Source of the DNA: Gluconobacter kondonii
Lineage (GTDB): Bacteria > Pseudomonadota > Alphaproteobacteria > Acetobacterales > Acetobacteraceae
NCBI RefSeq assembly: GCF_002723995.1
Contig: NZ_BEWP01000001.1
Location: forward strand, 434,001 to 498,000
Direction of reading: 5' to 3'
DNA: 64,000 bases
A program made the translations under genes and the position numbers. A model generated the notes under the pieces. The model ran no database searches. It was not told the DNA's origin and saw nothing but the letters and a program-made list of their open reading frames with translations. Below, one piece after another: positions 30,555 to 37,591 of this stretch (its first letter is position 1; the number at the start of each line of letters is the position of its first letter).

Positions 30555-31784
30555 ATGTCTGCTGCAGCTCGCGTGCTTGTTCTTGGCGGTGGCGTCGGTG
30601 GGCTTGAAGCCGCTGCGGCTCTGGGCCGTCACCAGAATATTTCCCTGACACTCGTTGATCGCAGCCCTGTCCATTACTGGAAGCCGGCCCTTCACGAATT
30701 CGCTGCGGGCACCATGCAGCATCAGGGCAACTGCATCCCCTTCACCGAGACGGCAGCCAAATTCGGCTTCACCTTCGTTCAGGGCAGCCCCACAACGGTC
30801 AACCGCGACAACAAGACAGTTACGCTCGATACCGGTGCCACGTTGCCCTACGACTATCTGGTGGTGGCGCTTGGTTCACGTGCGAATGATTTCGGTATTC
30901 CCGGCATCGTCGATCACTGCATGTTCATCGACAATCTGAACGACGCCGACACCCTGTTCGCGACCTTCCGTGAGGCCGTCCAGAAAGCCCGGACGGCAGG
31001 CGAAAAGCTCTCCGTCGGCATCGTTGGCGGCGGTGCAACGGGCGTGCAGCTCATTGCCGAACTGTGCAAGTCCATCGACGAAGCCCGCGGTCTTGGCCCT
31101 TCCGTTCGCAAATCCTTGCTCAACGCCGTGCTGATCGAAACAGGCCCGCGTATCCTTCCGGCCTTCCCGGAAGCCGTCTCCTCGGCCGCCGCACGCCAGC
31201 TCGAAAATCTCGGCATTGCCGTGCGAACTGAAGCCATGGTGGTTGGTGCGGACGAAACAGGTTTCAGCCTCAAATCCGGCGAACATATTCCTGCCAGCCT
31301 CCGCGTCTGGGCCGCGGGCGTTCGTGCTTCGGATGCCACGAGCCTTCTGGAAGGCCTCGAACGCGGCCGCTCGGGCCAGCTTGGTGTCACCACGACGCTT
31401 CAGACCACGCAGGACCCGACCGTCTTCGCGATCGGTGACTGCTCCCGCATCGACGCCGCACCGATTGCCCCAACGGCACAGGCCGCACGGCAGCAGGGCC
31501 AGTATATCGGTCGTGCCCTGCCGGAGATTATCGCAGGTAAGACCCCTGCCCCGTTCGCTTATAACGATCGCGGCGCCGTCGTGGCACTTGGAGATTATAA
31601 CGGCTGGGGCATGTTGGACGCCAAGCGTAGCTTCGGCGGCGGTCTGCTCTCGGGTCTGGCTGCGCGCCTAATCCATGAAGGATTGTACCGCCAGCATCTC
31701 GCAGGCATTCTGGGCATCGCACCGACAGCCTGCAGCACGCTCCGCGAGCATCTTTCTCCGGTCAAACCTGATCTGGGGGGCTGA
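30555..31784 (+). CDS. ndh: Type II NADH dehydrogenase
   Basis: 409-residue single-subunit flavoprotein that oxidises NADH and reduces ubiquinone without pumping protons. The FAD-binding GGGVGG is at 11-16, the NADH-binding VGIVGGGATGVQ at about 155, and AIGDCS near 298 contacts FAD. The ATG at 30555 is placed eight bases after AAGGA; the ATG two codons earlier is too close to it. Acetic acid bacteria rely strongly on such non-coupled dehydrogenases. Confidence 0.95.
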   Translation: MSAAARVLVLGGGVGGLEAAAALGRHQNISLTLVDRSPVHYWKPALHEFAAGTMQHQGNCIPFTETAAKFGFTFVQGSPTTVNRDNKTVTLDTGATLPYDYLVVALGSRANDFGIPGIVDHCMFIDNLNDADTLFATFREAVQKARTAGEKLSVGIVGGGATGVQLIAELCKSIDEARGLGPSVRKSLLNAVLIETGPRILPAFPEAVSSAAARQLENLGIAVRTEAMVVGADETGFSLKSGEHIPASLRVWAAGVRASDATSLLEGLERGRSGQLGVTTTLQTTQDPTVFAIGDCSRIDAAPIAPTAQAARQQGQYIGRALPEIIAGKTPAPFAYNDRGAVVALGDYNGWGMLDAKRSFGGGLLSGLAARLIHEGLYRQHLAGILGIAPTACSTLREHLSPVKPDLGG

Positions 31785-31864
31785 AAACCCTTTTCAGAAT
31801 TCCGTCAAAGGGGGAATGTGGAACGTAGTGTCCCCAGACCCTGCGTCCCCTGTTCCGAGGATTC

Positions 31865-32614
31865 ATGAGCCCTACCGATCTCTCCCCACCCTTTGACAGG
31901 GTTCTGACCAGCATCGAAGACACCCTGCTGGAAAAAGGGTTCGCCTTCCTTCAGGCCCAGACCACACGTCCACTTCTCGAGCACGAAGGCCTGACCGACT
32001 GGCAGGGCTTCGCGGAAAGCTGGAATCATCTGGGTCTTGATCGCTACATGGCGGATGGTGGCCGCTACCGCCGCCGCCGTTACGCGACTTTCGCTGTCTC
32101 GGGCGAGACCATCACACGCAAAAAACATCAGCCCCATTACCAGAGCCGGGACTACAACCTGCTCAATGGCGGCGTTGAACGCTGGTTTCCGGCTGTGGCG
32201 GATTCGATCGCATCCCACCCGGCCATGACCGCCGCCATCAGCACCATCAGCACAATCGCGGATGCCCTGACGCCGCCCACGGAAAAGCCCCCGTCATGGC
32301 ATGTGGAAGTGCATCAGTTCCGCATTGAGGCCCGCCCCGGCAATGAAGGACGCCCCACACCAGAGGGCCTGCACCGCGATGGTGTGGATTGGGTTCTGGT
32401 CCTCATGGTCGCCCGTCACAACGTGGAACAGGGCGTCACCACGATCCACGACATGCGGAAGGAACCGCTGGGGTCCTTCACCCTCATCAACCCGCTCGAT
32501 GCCGCCATTGTGGACGACCATCGCGTCTATCACGGCGTTACGGCAGTGCAGCCTGTCGATCCATCGCAACCGGCCTATCGGGACGTACTCGTGGTCACGC
32601 TGCGTCATGAATGA
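31865..32614 (+). CDS. 2-oxoglutarate/Fe(II) dioxygenase family protein (amino-acid hydroxylase type)
   Basis: 249-residue protein resembling the small 2OG-Fe dioxygenase family that includes bacterial L-isoleucine 4-hydroxylase. The iron ligands would be H170 and D172 in GLHRDGVDW and H223 in DHRVYHGVTAV, and R239 in AYRDVLVVT would bind 2-oxoglutarate. No signal peptide is seen. Substrate is unknown; a free amino acid is the best guess from the family. It stands alone between ndh and a secreted protein, with no biosynthetic cluster. Confidence 0.85.
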   Translation: MSPTDLSPPFDRVLTSIEDTLLEKGFAFLQAQTTRPLLEHEGLTDWQGFAESWNHLGLDRYMADGGRYRRRRYATFAVSGETITRKKHQPHYQSRDYNLLNGGVERWFPAVADSIASHPAMTAAISTISTIADALTPPTEKPPSWHVEVHQFRIEARPGNEGRPTPEGLHRDGVDWVLVLMVARHNVEQGVTTIHDMRKEPLGSFTLINPLDAAIVDDHRVYHGVTAVQPVDPSQPAYRDVLVVTLRHE

Positions 32615-32666
32615 CATCAAAACCTTCACAGATGCCCGTCTTCAATTTCGTGTTATGATTGGTGCC

Positions 32667-33206
32667 ATGTCGATCCAGCAGATTCTTTCCCGCCGCGCGG
32701 CAGTTCTGGCCTTGTGCTTCATGCTCCCCGCAGCACTGTCCTGTGCGGATGCTGCGACAGGCAAAAGCCATCACCATACGCGCCACGCCGCACAGCCCGC
32801 CAATGCGGGTGCAGCGCCCGTCATCCTGACAGCGCATCCGGGCACGAAGCTGGATGAAGACGCCCGCAAACTGAACGAAGACGATCTTCAGGACGCGGCT
32901 AAACATCACGATCAACCGGTAGTGCTCGTCGGTTCCGCATCGCTCTCGTCCGGCAAGAATGACGAAGCCCTGTTCGTCCAGCTTCAGTCCGCCCGTCTCT
33001 GCGGCTCCGCAGGCTGCACTACGTCCGTTTATCTGAAGCACAACGATACCTGGAACACGGTTCTGGACTCGGTCAACGGCGATATTTCCGTCCTGCCCAC
33101 ACGCCATAAAGGCATGCACGACCTTCTGGTCAGCCCGAACGACCGCTGGATCTGGAACGGCAAGGAATATCAGGACACGCTCAGCGCACCGCCGATGCCA
33201 AAATAA
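32667..33206 (+). CDS. Secreted protein of unknown function
   Basis: 179-residue protein with a signal peptide (SRRAAVLALCFMLPAALS, cleavage near residue 29) followed by a His-rich stretch (KSHHHTRHAA) and a compact domain: VVLVGSASLSSGKNDEALFVQLQSA, with a Cys pair LCGSAGC and a C-terminal DLLVSPNDRWIWNGKEY. The C-terminal half looks like the periplasmic proteins that report conductance of a value through a beta-rich fold, but I do not recognise a named family. Another ATG is at 32655; neither has a strong ribosome site. Confidence 0.78.
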   Translation: MSIQQILSRRAAVLALCFMLPAALSCADAATGKSHHHTRHAAQPANAGAAPVILTAHPGTKLDEDARKLNEDDLQDAAKHHDQPVVLVGSASLSSGKNDEALFVQLQSARLCGSAGCTTSVYLKHNDTWNTVLDSVNGDISVLPTRHKGMHDLLVSPNDRWIWNGKEYQDTLSAPPMPK

Positions 33207-33228
33207 TCACTGATTTTTCTGGAAGGTC

Positions 33229-33302
33229 TGGAGCGGGCGAGGGGAATCGAACCCCCGTATGCAGCTTGGGAAGCTGCCGTTCTACCATTGAACTACGCCC
33301 GC
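33229..33302 (-). tRNA. tRNA-Gly (anticodon CCC)
   Basis: 74-nt tRNA including encoded CCA. On the minus strand the acceptor arm GCGGGCG pairs with CGCCCGC, the D arm is GTTC/GAAC, the anticodon stem GCAGC/GCTGC encloses TTCCCAA (anticodon CCC), and the T arm carries TTCGATT. It reads GGG codons. Confidence 0.97.
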
Positions 33303-33427
33303 ACCCGGCACGGACCATAACCGCTCCACCCGTCTTTCGCAATCCACCCCACCCGAACTTCAGGGTGTTGACGCAAAACCGAAATACGGCCCATAGTCCC
33401 GGTGTCACAAACGCCACGGCGTGACTG

Positions 33428-33485
33428 ACCCTCGTGATTTGAGCGGCCGGCTTGCGGCGAGGTTAAAGAATTGCGCTAAAGAGGC
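33428..33485 (+). ncRNA. SAM-II riboswitch upstream of metZ
   Basis: The segment contains the SAM-II hallmarks in order: CTCGTGATTTG, a GCCGGCTTGCGGC core, GAGGTTAAA and GCTAAAG. P1 can form between CCTCG (33430-33434) and CGAGG (33458-33462), and the pseudoknot helix between AGCG (33442-33445) and CGCT (33474-33477). SAM-II aptamers switch off methionine-biosynthesis genes in alphaproteobacteria when S-adenosylmethionine is plentiful. It ends 88 bases before the metZ ATG. Confidence 0.9.
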
Positions 33486-33573
33486 CCTGCGTCGTTATTG
33501 AACGATTCCCAGGACTTCCACGGCCCGCCACATGCGCCCTTTCTCTACGGGGCGTCTTATGGAGGGACACATC

Positions 33574-34767
33574 ATGTCTTCAGAAAACTGGCGTACAGCC
33601 ACCCGTCTCCTGCACGAAGCTCCGAACCGTACGGAATTCGGCGAGACGTCGGAAGCCCTCTTCCTGACCTCCGGCTTCGTCTATGACAGCGCCGAACAGG
33701 CCGCTGCGACCTTTACAGGCGACGTCCAGCACTTCCAGTATTCCCGCTTCGGCAACCCAACCGTCGACACACTTCAGGAGCGCCTCGCACTCCTCGAGGG
33801 CGCCGAAGCCTGCGTTGCCACCGCAACCGGCATGGGCGCCGTCTCCTCCGCCATCCTGTCGCATGTGAAGGCGGGCGACCGCGTCGTGGCCTCCCGCGCC
33901 ATTTTCGGCTCCTGCTACTGGATCGTGACCAACCTCCTGCCCCGCTACGGCATCGAGACCGAACTGGTAGACGGCACGGACTACGACGCCTGGGAGCGCG
34001 CCCTGTCCAAGCCGACAGCCGCCGTGCTGATTGAAAGCCCGTCCAACCCGATGCTCGACGTCCTCGACATCGCCCGCGTTGCTGAGCTGACGCATAAGGC
34101 TGGCGGCCTGCTGATCGTGGACAACGTGTTTGCAACACCGCTCGGCCAGTCCCCGCTCAAGCTGGGCGCCGATGTGATCGTCTATTCCTGTACGAAACAT
34201 ATCGACGGTCAGGGCCGCGTTCTTGGCGGCGCGGTGCTCGGTTCCAGTGCATGGATCAACGAGACACTTCAGCCCTACACCCGCAATACCGGCAATGCCC
34301 TGTCGCCGTTCAACGCCTGGGTTCTGCTCAAGGGTCTGGAAACGCTTCAGCTCCGCACGGATGCCATGGCCCGCAATGCCGCTGCCGTCGCCGATGCGCT
34401 GGCCGAACTTCCGGGTGTCGTTCAGGTCCGCTATCCGGGTCGCGCCGACCATCCGCAGCATGAACTTGTCAAAACCCAGATGAGCAATGGCGGCTCCATG
34501 GTCGCGTTCGTGGTGGACAAGGGCCGTGAGGGCGCATTCGCCTTCATGAATGCCTTCAAAATCATCGCGATTTCCAACAATCTCGGCGACGCTCGCAGCC
34601 TTGCGACCCACCCTGCCACGACGACCCATATGCGCGTCAGCGAAGACGAACGCGCACGTCTGGGCATCACGGACGGGGCCATCCGCCTCTCCGTCGGTCT
34701 GGAAGATCCCGCAGACCTGATCGACGATCTGAAGCGCGGCGCCGCAGCAGTTGCGGCCCTTGCATAA
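33574..34767 (+). CDS. metZ: O-succinylhomoserine sulfhydrylase
   Basis: 397-residue PLP enzyme of the Cys/Met metabolism family that makes homocysteine from O-succinylhomoserine and sulfide. The cofactor lysine is K208 in VIVYSCTKHIDGQGRVLGG; other family blocks are YSRFGNPTVDTLQERLALLEGAE, ATGMGAVSSAI and ISNNLGDARSLATHPATTTH. O-acetylhomoserine is a possible alternative substrate. GGAGG eight bases upstream marks the ATG at 33574. It is controlled by the SAM-II riboswitch in its leader. Confidence 0.95.
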   Translation: MSSENWRTATRLLHEAPNRTEFGETSEALFLTSGFVYDSAEQAAATFTGDVQHFQYSRFGNPTVDTLQERLALLEGAEACVATATGMGAVSSAILSHVKAGDRVVASRAIFGSCYWIVTNLLPRYGIETELVDGTDYDAWERALSKPTAAVLIESPSNPMLDVLDIARVAELTHKAGGLLIVDNVFATPLGQSPLKLGADVIVYSCTKHIDGQGRVLGGAVLGSSAWINETLQPYTRNTGNALSPFNAWVLLKGLETLQLRTDAMARNAAAVADALAELPGVVQVRYPGRADHPQHELVKTQMSNGGSMVAFVVDKGREGAFAFMNAFKIIAISNNLGDARSLATHPATTTHMRVSEDERARLGITDGAIRLSVGLEDPADLIDDLKRGAAAVAALA

Positions 34768-34808
34768 GTTTTTCTGACAAAAGACCGGGATGGCTTTACA
34801 ATGGCGTT

Positions 34809-35282
34809 ATGCCTGACAAGTCATCCCACCCCCTTCTCCATGCTGATCCCGAGACAGCGCTCGCCGAAGCCATGGAAACTGCACCCTGCTTCAGCAAAAC
34901 CACGGACGACGTGACAGTCACGGTCCGGACCTTCTGGCTGGACGACCAGTCCCATCCTGAAGACCACCAATATGCGTGGGCCTATCACATCAGCATCGAG
35001 AACGAGCGGAAGGACACTTTCCAACTCCTGTCCCGGAGTTGGGAAATCGTGGATGGACTGGGCCGCAAGGAGCATGTTCATGGCGATGGCGTCGTCGGCG
35101 AACAGCCCGTAATCGCCCCGCAGGAACAGTTTGACTATACGTCCGGCGCCATGCTGACCACGCCCTCGGGATTCATGCACGGCACCTATCACATGCTGGA
35201 GCCACGCTCGGGCCATCGCTTTGACGTCAGCATTCCCGTGTTCAGCCTCGACAGCCCCCATGACAGCACGCTGATCCACTGA
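34809..35282 (+). CDS. apaG: ApaG domain protein
   Basis: 157-residue protein with an immunoglobulin-like ApaG domain from about residue 32 on: VTVRTFWLDDQSHPEDHQYAWAYHISIEN, the conserved GVVGEQPVIAPQEQFDYTSGA and GFMHGTYHM. ApaG was linked to cobalt resistance and magnesium efflux in enteric bacteria; its molecular role is not settled. The extra N-terminal 30 residues are variable. It follows metZ after 41 bases and may be in the same transcript. Confidence 0.95.
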   Translation: MPDKSSHPLLHADPETALAEAMETAPCFSKTTDDVTVTVRTFWLDDQSHPEDHQYAWAYHISIENERKDTFQLLSRSWEIVDGLGRKEHVHGDGVVGEQPVIAPQEQFDYTSGAMLTTPSGFMHGTYHMLEPRSGHRFDVSIPVFSLDSPHDSTLIH

Positions 35283-35366
35283 CAGACCGTGCCGGGCATC
35301 AGCGGAGAACGGCGCGGACCACAGCACGACCTTGACGTCCCTGCCGTCCCGGCCCATTCCTCCCCC

Positions 35367-36533
35367 ATGCGTATCGCTGCCCTTCTTCTCGCTGCCGGTC
35401 GTGGCCGGCGCTTCGATGCGTCCTCACAGAACGGGGACAATTCTTCCAAGCAGTTCCGGATGCTGCGGGGCAAACCCGTCATCCGCAGAGCCGCCGAAGC
35501 CCTTCTGCCGCATGTGGACGTGCTCCTGCCGGTCGGAGATGATCCTCTGCTGGCCGACAGCCTGAAAGGGCTGGACGTCCTACCGCCCGTCAGCGGCGGC
35601 GCGGAACGCCATGACAGCGTGCGTAACGGCCTTGAAGCTCTCGCGGCCCTCCCCGAGCCGCCCGATCTGGTGCTGGTCCATGACGGCGCCCGCCCCTGCG
35701 TCCCCGTAGAGGTGGTACAGAACGTCATCGAGGCCCTGAAAACCCATGAGGGCGTGATCCCGGCCGTCGCCGTCATCGACACGATCAAGAAAGCCGCCGA
35801 CGGCATCATCATCGATACCGTCCCGCGTGACGGGCTGTGGCGTGCCCAGACCCCGCAGGGCTTCCGCTTCGGCACCCTGCTCGAACTTCACCGCACCCTG
35901 CGCGATACCCGCACCGACGACGCCGCCCTGCTCGAACAGGCTGGCCATCCGGTAGCGATCGTTCAAGGGTCGGAAGACAATATCAAACTGACTGTTGCGG
36001 AGGACCTGATGCGTCTTGAAGGTGTGATTGACCGGAACCTGCTGCCCCGCGTCGGACTGGGCTATGACGTCCATGCTTTCGAGGAAGGCCGCAAGCTGAT
36101 CCTGTGTGGTATCGAGGTGCCTCATACGAAGGGCCTCGCCGGGCATTCCGACGCCGATGTCGGCATCCACACGCTGTGTGACGCCATTTACGGCGCTCTG
36201 GCCGAAGGCGATATCGGCCGCCATTTCCCGCCTTCCGACAATGAGTGGAAGGACATGGATTCGGCCCGCTTCCTGATCCACGCCGGCGAACGCATCCGCG
36301 AGCGTGGTGGCTTCCTCGTGAATGCCGACGTCACACTGATCTGCGAACGCCCCAAGATTGGCCCTCATGCCGAAACCATGCGCCAGCGTCTCGCCGATCT
36401 GCTGAAGGTCAGCATCAGCCGGATCTCGGTCAAGGCCACGACCTCCGAGCGTCTGGGCTTCACAGGCCGCGAAGAAGGCATCGCAGCCACCGCCACAGTG
36501 AGCATTATGGTCCCGGATAACGGGGAAGCCTGA
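35367..36533 (+). CDS. ispDF: Bifunctional IspD-IspF isoprenoid enzyme
   Basis: 388-residue fusion of two non-mevalonate pathway enzymes. The N-terminal IspD part (MEP cytidylyltransferase) begins [17 protein letters not shown] and includes [11 protein letters not shown] and [10 protein letters not shown]. The C-terminal IspF part (MEcPP synthase) starts at [13 protein letters not shown] and contains [21 protein letters not shown] and [17 protein letters not shown]. Such fusions are common in alphaproteobacteria. The ATG at 35367 matches IspD best; the frame opens at a GTG at 35289. A strong terminator follows. Confidence 0.95.
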   Translation: MRIAALLLAAGRGRRFDASSQNGDNSSKQFRMLRGKPVIRRAAEALLPHVDVLLPVGDDPLLADSLKGLDVLPPVSGGAERHDSVRNGLEALAALPEPPDLVLVHDGARPCVPVEVVQNVIEALKTHEGVIPAVAVIDTIKKAADGIIIDTVPRDGLWRAQTPQGFRFGTLLELHRTLRDTRTDDAALLEQAGHPVAIVQGSEDNIKLTVAEDLMRLEGVIDRNLLPRVGLGYDVHAFEEGRKLILCGIEVPHTKGLAGHSDADVGIHTLCDAIYGALAEGDIGRHFPPSDNEWKDMDSARFLIHAGERIRERGGFLVNADVTLICERPKIGPHAETMRQRLADLLKVSISRISVKATTSERLGFTGREEGIAATATVSIMVPDNGEA

Positions 36534-36550
36534 TCCGCAGTTCCGATACG

Positions 36551-36589
36551 AAAAAGCCCGGTTCCTCTGAGAGGACCGGGCTTTTTTAT
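36551..36589. terminator. Bidirectional Rho-independent terminator
   Basis: AAAAAGCCCGGT...ACCGGGCTTTTTT: a GC-rich stem with one bulged T, a TGA loop and T-runs in both directions. It ends ispDF on plus and the small membrane-protein gene on minus. Confidence 0.9.
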
Positions 36590-36609
36590 TGCCTGACTTA
36601 TCGAAAAAA

Positions 36610-36741
36610 TCAGCCGTGAATGGCGCAGACCACCACGATCAAGGGTGTCGCAGCCAGAAAAAGCCATGCTCCGATAGAGCAGGTCTTCACGATACGGGTA
36701 CCCATGTGACGCAGCAGGGGCCTACGAACGGATACGGACAT
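36610..36741 (-). CDS. Small membrane protein, 43 residues
   Basis: An ATG at 36741 is preceded by GAGGAA at proper spacing and opens a 43-codon frame on the minus strand. The N-terminal half is basic (several Arg and one Lys), and the C-terminal half is a hydrophobic helix (AWLFLAATPLIVVVCAI) close to the stop. It looks like a single-pass small membrane protein. The transcript would end at the bidirectional terminator next to it. No homologue is recognised; the good ribosome site and the flanking terminator are the main support. Confidence 0.55.
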   Translation of the reverse strand: MSVSVRRPLLRHMGTRIVKTCSIGAWLFLAATPLIVVVCAIHG

Positions 36742-36895
36742 AACTTCCTCGACTCTGACAGTGTTCGACAGAACCGGGGATAGCGCCCGCTCCCCGGTCG
36801 GGGCGAGTCACCAATCATCTCGTTCTGTCACATGGCAGAGCCTTCAATGATCCCCGAATATGGCAAGATCATGCCCCATTCAGGGCATTTTCCTC

Positions 36896-37591
36896 TTAGA
36901 TCGAAACCTTGCGCCCCAATGTCAGAAACAGTCCCGCATCGAGAATATCCTTCTCGCGATTTTCCATCGTGCGGACGAGTTCATCATCCTGCCCCCATGT
37001 CGCAAGCTGGGATTTTTCGTCGTTATTGGCCCACAATACAGCATCCACAAGGCTGACAGCGCCTCCCACGACGGCAAGCGCCAAAAGCAGACTCCCCGTC
37101 GCCTGTGCCAGCACACCCATAACCGCAAGCTCCAGATCACCCTGCGCTGCCAGTAGCTGCGTCAGAGCAGCCAGATATCCGTCCGGCTGCGCTACTGGCA
37201 TGAGACCATCTGTTACACTCGGGTGGATCCCGTAACCCGAAAGCCAGGCGAAAACCTGCTTCGCAACCGGCCCGATCCCGTCTTCACAATAACAGAGCCC
37301 GTCATCCACCCCGAGTCCGAGCAGCATATCCCGTGCGGCCTGCGGATCAGGCGCGATCCGCTCGATCATCGTCCCGGCAATCCGGGTCAGGGGCAGAGCG
37401 TCCGGCGTGAAGGACGCATTTTCCGCAATCCCTCCCCACTCCCCCGCAATGGCGTCGGCCAGAGCGGACGACCGGACGGCCAGAACCCGTCCCTGAGGCA
37501 GACGGATCGGTCGTCCATCCAGACGCGGCTCGAACAGGCCGTCCTCAGATACGACCGAAACGACTTTCCAGAAACGTTTGTGGCCGCTCAA
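36896..37591 (-). CDS. ATP12-type chaperone for F1-ATPase assembly
   Basis: 231-residue ATP12-family protein, which in mitochondria binds the F1 alpha subunit during assembly. Family blocks are RFWKVVSVVSEDGLFEPRLDGRPIRLP, followed by the helix region ALADAIAGEWG, and the central PLTRIAGTMIERI. The start is a TTG overlapping the asmA stop (TTGA); no ATG or GTG lies nearby. Bacterial ATP12 homologues are typical of alphaproteobacteria. It is the last gene of the rarA-rluC-asmA run. Confidence 0.92.
   Translation of the reverse strand: MSGHKRFWKVVSVVSEDGLFEPRLDGRPIRLPQGRVLAVRSSALADAIAGEWGGIAENASFTPDALPLTRIAGTMIERIAPDPQAARDMLLGLGVDDGLCYCEDGIGPVAKQVFAWLSGYGIHPSVTDGLMPVAQPDGYLAALTQLLAAQGDLELAVMGVLAQATGSLLLALAVVGGAVSLVDAVLWANNDEKSQLATWGQDDELVRTMENREKDILDAGLFLTLGRKVSI

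Noticed and set aside
32301-32666. Upstream extension of the secreted protein frame into the dioxygenase gene
   Set aside because: It overlaps a well-supported gene, and the signal peptide fixes the real start near 32667.
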